Shown here one piece after another: positions 1-5,885 of a DNA stretch of 5,987 nucleotides; within the stretch, counting starts at the first letter, position 1; the number at the start of each line of letters is the position of its first letter. Position numbers and translations under genes: made by a program. Source of the stretch: Planctomycetaceae bacterium (GTDB lineage: Bacteria > Planctomycetota > Planctomycetia > Pirellulales > Thermoguttaceae); assembly GCA_031274045.1 (NCBI GenBank), contig JAISQS010000688.1:1-5987 (forward strand), written 5' to 3'. The notes beneath the pieces were generated by a model. It saw only the letters and a list, made by a program, of their open reading frames with translations. It was not told the DNA's origin and did no database searches.

Positions 1-293
1 AAGGACGGTTCCACGGGAGAAATGTACCTGGTCAGCAATAATTTGGAACTCTCTACGGAAGAACTCAAAACACTTTATAAGAAACGATGGAGTGTGGAGG
101 AATATCACAAATCGCTTAACAAAATGCTTCTTTGGCAAAATCACTGGCAAGAACAGTGACCACACAAAGTAATCATTTATTTGCTTCGTTGACGGCATAT
201 ATTATACTTTTTACACTTGAAAATTCCCATCACAATCGCAATCAAAATGATATTGTTACCGGCAATGAGTCTTTGCCAATTCGTAACCGGTAA
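1..293 (+). pseudogene. C-terminal remnant of a DDE (IS4-type) transposase, frameshifted
   Basis: Frame 1 from the window edge reads as the end of a transposase catalytic domain, with YLVSNN followed by YKKRWSVEEYHKSL. This fits the YREK signature of IS4-group DDE transposases: Y at 76-78, R at 85-87 and the catalytic-triad E at 97-99. Frame 1 then stops at 157-159. The family-like continuation QNASLAKSLARTVTTQ followed by SNHLFASLTAYI is in frame 3, so one base appears to be missing at about 118-120. That is the codon that should give the final K of the motif. After the AYI residues (to about 203) the expected Lys/Leu-rich tail is absent. The frame instead runs through repeat sequence to a stop at 291-293. 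The gene is therefore frameshifted, probably truncated at its C-terminus, and cut off at the 5' side by the window. The transposase assignment is firm; the exact IS family is from memory. Confidence 0.82.
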
Positions 294-631
294 CCAACTT
301 CCCCATCCCTTAATAACCAATGAGACCCCCAGCCACGCGCCCTTATCCCCTTATTTGTTAATCATAAAGTTCACAATCAAATTTGAGGTGAATTAAATCC
401 AATATAGCGACGTGCTTTGACTTTTGGCGATTCGAAATTGAAAGTACAGACGCAATGCATTGCGTCTCTACTCAAGCAATAAAGGGATAAGGGCGCGTGG
501 CGGGGAGCTTCATTGTTATTAAGGGAGGGGAAATTGGTTACCAGTTGCGAATCGATTAAGACTCAATATTGGTTGTACAAATTTTCAATGTAAATTTATA
601 AAAGAGGAAATTTCAAGTGTAAAAAGTATAA
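202..631. repeat. Large imperfect palindromic element (copy 1), MITE-like
   Basis: The left arm (202-357) is matched by the reverse complement of the right arm (481-631). The outer ends share TTATACTTTTTACACTTGAA (202-221 against 612-631). A middle part shares GAGTCTT and AATTCG. The inner part shares GGTAACCAA, TCCCTTAATAAC and CCACGCGCCCTTATCCC. The centre of about 120 bp carries another hairpin repeat (444-471). The inner part (about 279-553) is the same family as the element at 4140-4334. No ORF of its own is visible, which suggests a non-autonomous mobile element or a large REP-like repeat. The left arm overlaps the degenerate transposase tail, and the right arm ends 57 bases beyond the LysM gene's stop codon, so it could fold at the 3' end of that transcript. 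Positions 294-688 hold no gene that I can support. Confidence 0.85.
444..471. repeat. Hairpin repeat nested in the centre of palindrome copy 1
   Basis: AGACGCAATGCATTGCGTCT (448-467) is a perfect 20-bp palindrome. The pairing extends to 444-471 with one mismatch. The same stem, with a different loop, recurs at 5763-5788, so this is a dispersed short repeat. The related palindrome at 4140-4334 lacks it: there the flanking sequences (a CATAAA/GATAAA-like part on one side and CTCAA-CAATAA on the other) lie close together. This suggests the hairpin arrived as part of a secondary insertion of about 80 bp. Confidence 0.8.
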
Positions 632-688
632 CACAATTTTCATTAACACCAAAAATATTCATCAACACGATACGCGATAGATTCGTCT

Positions 689-3600
689 TTAATTTAAGTT
701 TATGCGTCCTGATGCGGTTGATGTTGGTAAAATAATTTCCATTCCGGGTTTTAGGTCTCTTGCGGTGCGGAGTTTGTCGGCGTTTATGTCGATGATTTCT
801 TTCCATCTTGTTGTGTCTTTGAGTTGTTCTTGTGCGATTTTGAAAACGGAGTCATCTTTTTGTACGATATATTTTATTCCTGTTGATTGTGTTGTTATGT
901 TTGGTGCAGATGCTGTTTTGTTTGATGTGTCGGCAAGTATGATGTTGTTATTTTGTGTTATATTTTTTCTGTTGTATCTATTATTTCTTGCGAGGATATT
1001 TTCGTAATTTGTTTTTAGAAAAGCGGCTGTTGGAATTTCTATTTGCGTTCCTTCGGCGGGAATCCACGCTGCTCCGCGGTTACGATTGTGTACCGCAAGT
1101 GCCCTGTACAATAAACCCGTACCATAAAATTTATCACAAATTGACATGTACGTATCGCCGGTTTGAACAGTGTACAAAAGAGTATCTTCGGGTGATTTTG
1201 TTATCTCGCGATCAAGCTCTTCACGATACAACAACGTTCTATTATTTGTTGTGCCGGTATTTTTCATTTGAATTGTTGCCGGATTTCGCGGTGTCGGTAA
1301 ATGTTGGTAACCTTGATTACTCTCTGCTATCACCGCTTGCGGCGCACCTTCAATAAACGTCGCAACTTCTTCACGCGAAATCGCAGCCGAAGGATTCGTA
1401 ACAGCATCCGCATTCGACGGCAACAACGACGCAAGCGGATTCACATTCGCATCATTAACATCAGTCGGCATCGGAAGCAAATCAGTTGCGTTGACCGGAT
1501 TATTATTCGTTGCGCTATATACCGTCGCGCCGACGTTGGGAGTATTGTTTGTGTTACCGGCAACATTGTTATTTGGTGCTTTATTTTCAAATACGAGCGA
1601 AGATTCCAATTTATCCGGTGCTGCGGCTGGTTGATTAGTTGCTGGTACAAATAGCGGTGCTTCTGTTTCAGATGTATTGGTTTCGGTAGGAGTCTTGTGG
1701 GTGTGATTTTTTGACGCGGCTATGCTTGCGGATTCGTCCGGGATGCGCGGAGTTGGTTCGTTTGTTGTGGATTCGGTTTGGAATGGTTGGTTTGTTGTTA
1801 TGATTGGGCTATTTGATGTTGGGATTGTTGGTGCGGATTCTTTTGTGAAAGTTGTTGAAATTGTTTTCATTGTTGTGTCGTCGGTCATTTTTGGCATTGT
1901 GAAATCGCTTTTTTCCAGTGTTGGCGGCTCTGAATTTGACGCGGCAAATCGCGATTGTATGTTTTCCGGTGCAATAGCGGGAACGTGTTCATTGATCGCA
2001 TCTTTATTTTGCGCAACGTAAATTGACTTGTCGATTGCCGCGTCAGTTGACATAGTGTCGATTGATTGATTCGGAGTCAATTTATGATCCGCAGCAGGAA
2101 CAAGCGGCACCGAATTTGCATTGGTCAAAACATTCGTCTCCTCTTTCTTCAACGTCTCCATCGGCGTGGAAGCGGCAACAATATCAGGCGTTTCTTTTGC
2201 TACTTCTTTTGCCGTTTCTTTTTTACCATCTGTATTTTTGGGCTTTGAACTTGTTGTAGTCGGGCTGTTTTCGGCGGTAACTACGAGCGGAACCATTCGA
2301 TTTTTTGAGGTGGCAGTTTGGACAATGTCATTGGTTTTATTGGAATCATTTTCAAATAGATTGTTGTCGGTTAATTTTGGTTGGTTATCAAAAGTGTTGA
2401 GCAAGTTGACATTTTGTTCTGATTTGGCATCCGGCGCAGACTCAAGTTTACTGTTGTCGGCAAGAGTGTCAGTTGGATTGTTGCCGAAAGGTATGTTTGA
2501 CGCGGCGGCAAGCGGCGAATCGGACGCGGGAAAGTCGGACAAAGGCAAAGAAGTAGATGCAGTCGCAGGCACTGCATTTGTCGGTACTGCATTCGTTGGT
2601 ACTGTATTCGTCGGCAATTCAGATGCAACAGTTTCGGGAAACACTGCGGCTGATGCGATAGACGGAGATGGCGAATCAGACAAAGCTTCAGGTTGCGCGG
2701 CAGGAAACGCAGACGCAACAGGAAACGGCAAACTTGGCAAACCCGAATCGCTCGGAATAGAATCAGAATCTGAAGCAATCGGTGAATTCGATTTAGCAGT
2801 ATCACTCAAATTCGTATTGGTCAAATTTGTGTTATTAGTATTGGTATCGGCAATAGTTGTGTTATCGCTTGGTTCTTTCGCAACATTGGAGTCAACACCG
2901 AAACTGTTGTTCGGATTCGGCAATGGCGAGTTTGTAGAGAAGGAATTATTATCTGCAATTGAGTTAGGAATATTCATCGCGGGAGCGGATTCTCGTTGCG
3001 CAAAATCGGCTGGAGGAGTTGTTACATTCGGCAACTTTGCATGTTGATCTGAATGATTCGATGGGGGCGGTAAAGTTGAATTATTTGGGCGGTGGTCGTT
3101 TTGAGATTTCGGCTCAAAAATTTTATCCGGTGATTTATTCGCATCAGTTTTGTCACGTGTTTTGCCAACATCTAAATCGTCTTCAACGCCATCTTTTATT
3201 GCAACAGAATTAGTAGAATTGGAATTAAATATTGATCTAACACCAATATAACCAGCAACAAAAAGCAACAACACAACCGCAATCATACCAATCTTTACAA
3301 CCAGTCCTTGCCAAGAAAAACCTTCGTAGATGTCGTTATCTTCACCGTAGAGATCAACGGCGGCAGGAATTTGCGGTTTAGTGTCATGGTTTTTCGTTGC
3401 GCTATTTTCTGTTGGATTTTTTTCGGGTTTCGGGTTATTTTTTGTTGTTGTGTTGATTACAATTTTTTCTGATTTATTGTCTGTAGCCGATTCTTTGAGG
3501 TCGTCAATTTCATCATCAATTTTAATGACAAAATATGATGGTATTTTTTTGAGTAATGAAATAACGTTGCGCGAAGTTGTTGATAATTTATCGAGAGAAA

Positions 3601-3961
3601 ATTTTGCGGTTTGTTTGCTGACGTGGAGAATTTTTTTGGTAAGTTGTGTGATGATGTTTATTGTGTTTTTGATGAAAGTATTTTTTTCGTTTGGATTTTC
3701 CGGTGATGTTTTGTCAATATTTTTTATGTTGACGGGTGGCGTTTTGTCCTTGTTTTCGTAGGTTTTTACATTTTTTTCGGTGGCGGTTTTGTCATCATTT
3801 TTTGCAATTGACGCGTTCTTCAACAGAGCGGTTAAACCGGTAGCGTTGTCGGAATCATCGGCAATCTCCGAGTCAAATTGCGATAAAGACGACTTGTGTG
3901 ATTCGTCCGGTGTCGGCAAAGGCAACGGTATTGGTAATGGTAATGGTTTGGGTGATGACAT
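689..3961 (-). CDS. Single-pass membrane protein with two C-terminal LysM domains (1090 aa)
   Basis: Starts at ATG 3959-3961 without a clear Shine-Dalgarno sequence and ends at TAA 689-691. Visible layout: a Pro/Leu repeat at residues 5-16; a charged, Asn/Lys-rich region predicted cytoplasmic, with a basic amphipathic stretch at about 95-145; one hydrophobic segment at about 222-244 (IGMIAVVLLLFVAGYIGV); then about 680 residues rich in Ser, Asn, Thr, Pro and Ala that look disordered. LysM 1 lies at about 928-977 (YTVQTGDT, FYGTGLLYRALAVHNRN, EGTQIEIP). An Asn-rich linker is followed by LysM 2 at about 1029-1079 (YIVQKDDSVFKIA, LKPGMEIILP). LysM domains bind the glycan of peptidoglycan, so the likely arrangement is cytoplasm-membrane-wall with a very long periplasmic tether. 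There is no signal peptide or lipobox at the N-terminus. It lies downstream of rsmH on the same strand, 446 bases away, in the slot ftsL fills in many dcw clusters. A role in envelope or division is inferred. Codon choice alternates in blocks along the gene. Confidence 0.93.
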   Translation of the reverse strand: MSSPKPLPLPIPLPLPTPDESHKSSLSQFDSEIADDSDNATGLTALLKNASIAKNDDKTATEKNVKTYENKDKTPPVNIKNIDKTSPENPNEKNTFIKNTINIITQLTKKILHVSKQTAKFSLDKLSTTSRNVISLLKKIPSYFVIKIDDEIDDLKESATDNKSEKIVINTTTKNNPKPEKNPTENSATKNHDTKPQIPAAVDLYGEDNDIYEGFSWQGLVVKIGMIAVVLLLFVAGYIGVRSIFNSNSTNSVAIKDGVEDDLDVGKTRDKTDANKSPDKIFEPKSQNDHRPNNSTLPPPSNHSDQHAKLPNVTTPPADFAQRESAPAMNIPNSIADNNSFSTNSPLPNPNNSFGVDSNVAKEPSDNTTIADTNTNNTNLTNTNLSDTAKSNSPIASDSDSIPSDSGLPSLPFPVASAFPAAQPEALSDSPSPSIASAAVFPETVASELPTNTVPTNAVPTNAVPATASTSLPLSDFPASDSPLAAASNIPFGNNPTDTLADNSKLESAPDAKSEQNVNLLNTFDNQPKLTDNNLFENDSNKTNDIVQTATSKNRMVPLVVTAENSPTTTSSKPKNTDGKKETAKEVAKETPDIVAASTPMETLKKEETNVLTNANSVPLVPAADHKLTPNQSIDTMSTDAAIDKSIYVAQNKDAINEHVPAIAPENIQSRFAASNSEPPTLEKSDFTMPKMTDDTTMKTISTTFTKESAPTIPTSNSPIITTNQPFQTESTTNEPTPRIPDESASIAASKNHTHKTPTETNTSETEAPLFVPATNQPAAAPDKLESSLVFENKAPNNNVAGNTNNTPNVGATVYSATNNNPVNATDLLPMPTDVNDANVNPLASLLPSNADAVTNPSAAISREEVATFIEGAPQAVIAESNQGYQHLPTPRNPATIQMKNTGTTNNRTLLYREELDREITKSPEDTLLYTVQTGDTYMSICDKFYGTGLLYRALAVHNRNRGAAWIPAEGTQIEIPTAAFLKTNYENILARNNRYNRKNITQNNNIILADTSNKTASAPNITTQSTGIKYIVQKDDSVFKIAQEQLKDTTRWKEIIDINADKLRTARDLKPGMEIILPTSTASGRINLN
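2571..2615 (-). repeat. 15-bp tandem repeat in the LysM gene (Pro-Thr-Asn-Ala-Val units)
   Basis: Three near-identical 15-base units lie at 2571-2585, 2586-2600 and 2601-2615, each of the form ACTGCATTCGTTGGT on the plus strand. On the coding strand they give repeats of the type PTNAV near residue 455. The period is a whole number of codons, so copy-number change would lengthen or shorten the disordered tether without breaking the frame. Confidence 0.85.
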
Positions 3962-4139
3962 AATTTAACGGTTATTGATGGGGGTTATTGATTGATGGTT
4001 AGTTGGTATTCGTCAATCGGATGATGTTTTCTATTGACTCTTTTATTTTTTTTGTTGACGTGTTAACGTAAAATATAAAGGCTTGTTACGATAAATTATT
4101 GCCCTGCCTCGCATAAAAAACCAATCAACATTACTCAAA

Positions 4140-4334
4140 CCAATTCGCAACAGGTCACCAGTTTCCTCCTCCCTTAATAACCAACGTAGCCACCTCACTC
4201 GCGCCCTTATCCCCTTATTCGTTGCGGATAAAACTCATGGTCATGTCATAACTCAAACAATAAGGGATAAGGGCGCGTGCGGAGAGATTCGTGTGTTATT
4301 AAGGGAGGGGAACTTGGTTACCTGTTGCGGTTCA
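4140..4334. repeat. Palindromic element (copy 2) between rsmH and the LysM gene
   Basis: The left arm (about 4142-4220) pairs with the right arm (about 4257-4332) around a loop of about 36 bases. Shared blocks include CGCAACAGGT, TCCCTTAATAAC and CGCGCCCTTATCCC. The left arm matches the inner left arm of the element at 202-631 almost column by column, starting at CCAATTCG. Unlike that copy it lacks the outer TTATACTTTTTACAC arms and the nested hairpin. It has no ORF. If rsmH and the LysM gene are cotranscribed, the RNA would form a stem of about 75 bp here that could end, attenuate or process the message. The rest of the 3962-4407 gap is AT-rich, and I could not identify a convincing promoter or small gene in it. 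Confidence 0.87.
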
Positions 4335-4407
4335 GTTTTACAAAATTCTTTTATTACTTTATGTTAGAGTACCAACAAAAAAATATAAAAGAACCTTTAT
4401 TTTTATT

Positions 4408-5478
4408 CTATTTTTTGGCGGCGCAACGTAGTTTTGCGCTTCTTGCTCTTGGGTTTTTTTCTAGTTCTTCTTGTGATGACGTGATTGGTTTTTTTGTGAT
4501 GATTTCCAAATCGGTGTTTTCTTTGAAGGCATTTTTTACGATTCTGTCTTCAAGTGAGTGAAAACTTATGATGATAATTTTTCCGTTTTGTTTTAATCTT
4601 TTTGGTGCTGATTTTAATATTTTTTCGAGTGATTCGAGTTCTTTGTTTACGGCGATTCGCAATGCTTGAAAAGTTTTTGTTGCGGGATCGATCATGATTG
4701 CGCGTGAGTTGTATGGTCGGTTTTTATCGTTTTGTTTGTACCATTGTTTGGGTACGCAACCCCTGATGATTTCAGCTAGTTCGATTGCTGTTTCTATTTG
4801 TTTTGTTTTTCTGTAAGTGACAATTTTATTTGCGATTCGCCGCGCGTATGGTTCGTCGCTCAATTTGAAAATTAAATTTGCAATATCGTCTTCACGTAAT
4901 CTATTTATCAACGCATACGCAGGCTCGCCTTCTGTTACGTCAAATCGCAAATCAAGTTTCCCACAAGAGTCAAAACTAAAACCGCGTTCCAAGTCGGCAA
5001 GTTGATCACTCGACAATCCCAAATCGAGCAAAATACCATCAACCTTGTCAATCTCCAACAAATCAAGCGCATCATCAAGATAAGTATAATTTGCGTGAAC
5101 GAATCTGATTCTGTTTGTGTTGTTGTTGGTGGTGATTGGATTACTTGGGTTGTCGGAATTGGCAAAACAGTTTCCGTCAAAAATTTTCTTTAATCTTGTT
5201 TCTGTACGATCAATTGCGGCAGCGTCTGCGTCCATTCCGATGATCGTTCCTTGCATTTGCATTTTGCGAAAAATTGCCTCCGTATGCCCGCCGCCTCCAA
5301 TCGTACCGTCAACATAAACCGCCCCCGAAACAGGATCAAGCAACTCAATCACCTCACCCAACATCACAGGAACATGAACCGTAACGTTTGACAAAAAATC
5401 AGATTTCACAAATTTAAGCTGTTCGCAATTAAAATTTTTGTTGCAACAAAATTCACAACAACACAAAAAAATTTTCAC
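4408..5478 (-). CDS. rsmH: 16S rRNA (cytosine(1402)-N(4))-methyltransferase RsmH (MraW)
   Basis: RsmH transfers a methyl group from S-adenosylmethionine to N4 of C1402 in 16S rRNA at the ribosomal P site, acting in the cytoplasm. Family motifs appear in order: HVPVMLGEVIELL (35-47), the SAM-binding loop VDGTIGGGGHTEAI (56-69), GMDADAAAI (81-89), DGILLDLGLSSDQL (147-160), ERGFSF (164-169), LDLRFD (175-180), ARRIANKIV (212-220), DPATKTFQALRIAVN (264-278), IIISFHSLEDRIVK (302-315) and the C-terminal ITKKPI plus NPRARSAKLR. The frame opens with GTG at 5476-5478 and gives 356 residues, longer than the usual 310 or so. Part of the excess is an N-terminal stretch with six Cys in residues 6-18, which is unlike the family. 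The GTG at 5407-5409 (residue 24) is a plausible true start. The rest includes an Asn/Thr-rich insert at about 101-123. There is no clear Shine-Dalgarno sequence at either start. The stop is TAG at 4408-4410. Confidence 0.97.
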   Translation of the reverse strand: MKIFLCCCEFCCNKNFNCEQLKFVKSDFLSNVTVHVPVMLGEVIELLDPVSGAVYVDGTIGGGGHTEAIFRKMQMQGTIIGMDADAAAIDRTETRLKKIFDGNCFANSDNPSNPITTNNNTNRIRFVHANYTYLDDALDLLEIDKVDGILLDLGLSSDQLADLERGFSFDSCGKLDLRFDVTEGEPAYALINRLREDDIANLIFKLSDEPYARRIANKIVTYRKTKQIETAIELAEIIRGCVPKQWYKQNDKNRPYNSRAIMIDPATKTFQALRIAVNKELESLEKILKSAPKRLKQNGKIIIISFHSLEDRIVKNAFKENTDLEIITKKPITSSQEELEKNPRARSAKLRCAAKK

Positions 5479-5499
5479 TCACGACGTAAACAAACAACA

Positions 5500-5511
5500 C
5501 CGCACTTGCGG
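5500..5511. other. Small hairpin just upstream of rsmH
   Basis: CCGCACTTGCGG is a 5-bp stem with a 2-base loop, lying 22-33 bases upstream of the first GTG of rsmH. It is GC-rich against an AT-rich background. It could be part of the leader, but it is short enough to be chance. Confidence 0.35.
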
Positions 5512-5570
5512 ATAATAACAATTTGTCTACTACAAGAAAAGAGCAATTTTCAGCAAAAAAAAGAATAACC

Positions 5571-5620
5571 CACAGTAAGGCACAGTAAGGCAAGGGAAGG
5601 CAATGGAAGGCAGGAGAAGA
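5571..5620. repeat. 10-bp tandem repeat array upstream of rsmH
   Basis: Five consecutive 10-base units occupy this stretch: two identical CACAGTAAGG units, then CAAGGGAAGG, CAATGGAAGG and the degenerate CAGGAGAAGA. The units are purine-rich on the plus strand, so the rsmH-sense strand is pyrimidine-rich. The period is close to one helical turn. The array lies about 90-140 bases upstream of the rsmH start, where a promoter or upstream element could lie. I cannot identify a convincing -35/-10 pair. I saw nothing further in 5621-5685. Confidence 0.85.
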
Positions 5621-5685
5621 ATATTTTTTAGAGAGTATTACAAAGTTCGCTAATTATTCGTGCATGATTGTTAGTTTTTTTGTAA

Positions 5686-5736
5686 TATATACTTTTTGCA
5701 CTCGAAAATTCCCTTTTCAATTGCAATCACCATGAT
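5686..5736 (+). repeat. Orphan copy of the outer arm of palindrome copy 1
   Basis: By eye this matches about 41 of 49 positions of the sequence at about 203-251, in the same orientation. The match begins at TATACTTTTT and runs through GAAAATTCCC and GCAATCA to ATGAT. The first part also matches the inverted right arm at 612-631. The neighbouring CGCAACAGGT / CCCTTATCCC core of the palindrome family is absent here. It looks like a separate dispersed unit or a solo end of the same element. No transposase coding sequence lies beside it. Confidence 0.75.
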
Positions 5737-5762
5737 TTATGGAGGCGCAAGTTACTGATTTA

Positions 5763-5788
5763 TAGAGACGCAAGGCATTGCGTCTCTA
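5763..5788. repeat. Perfect hairpin repeat, second copy of the 444-471 family
   Basis: TAGAGACGCAA (5763-5773) and TTGCGTCTCTA (5778-5788) form a perfect 11-bp stem around the loop GGCA. The stem is the same as that of the hairpin inside the first palindrome, where the loop is TGCA. Different loops on a conserved stem are what is expected of a dispersed repeat kept by compensating changes or spread recently. Confidence 0.85.
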
Positions 5789-5798
5789 CTTTGTCTTT

Positions 5799-5819
5799 TA
5801 TTGATACACCGTATCAATA
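5799..5819. repeat. Perfect 9-bp hairpin
   Basis: TATTGATAC (5799-5807) pairs exactly with GTATCAATA (5811-5819) around the 3-base loop ACC. It lies ten bases after the previous hairpin. No T-run follows on the plus strand, so it is not a classical intrinsic terminator in that direction. It could equally be an operator-like inverted repeat. Confidence 0.7.
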
Positions 5820-5830
5820 CGCAGCATCAA

Positions 5831-5880
5831 CGCCCTTGAAAGGGCAAAATATCATAGCGTAGGGCAACGCCCCATACGTA
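5831..5880. repeat. REP-like double hairpin
   Basis: GCCCTT (5832-5837) pairs with AAGGGC (5840-5845). A second, imperfect stem follows, in which CGTAGGG near 5858-5864 faces CCCC-ATACG near 5870-5878. The two GC-rich stems are joined by a short AT-rich spacer, as in REP-type intergenic repeats. It lies just past the stop of the possible reading frame at the right edge, where such repeats often sit at the 3' end of a message. Confidence 0.6.
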
Positions 5881-5885
5881 TTAAC

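Noticed and set aside
202..631. CRISPR array or phage attachment site as an explanation of the repeats
   Set aside because: The repeats are inverted rather than direct with regular spacers, and there is no integrase or tRNA gene nearby.
585..806. Minus-strand frame encoding a 73-residue basic peptide with LKLKTNLS and VILFTLE, reminiscent of a transposase tail
   Set aside because: It overlaps the end of the LysM gene in another frame and the right palindrome arm. The VILFTLE similarity follows from the inverted repeat, and the segment order does not match a transposase C-terminus.
2121..3047. Long plus-strand open frame of 308 codons
   Set aside because: It lies wholly antisense to the LysM gene. 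Its Gly/Val/Ser/Ala-rich translation is the complement of the low-complexity tether, with no domain.
3995..4020. TTGACG on the minus strand upstream of the LysM gene as a -35 box
   Set aside because: No acceptable -10 hexamer lies at a usual spacing, and the sequence is AT-rich enough for chance matches.
4277..4561. Plus-strand frame of 94 codons across palindrome copy 2 and the rsmH end
   Set aside because: It begins inside a repeat and is antisense to conserved rsmH codons; no recognisable protein.
5799..5819. Intrinsic terminator
   Set aside because: The stem is AT-rich and is not followed by a T-run on the plus strand; the minus-strand direction has only a short mixed A/T tract.
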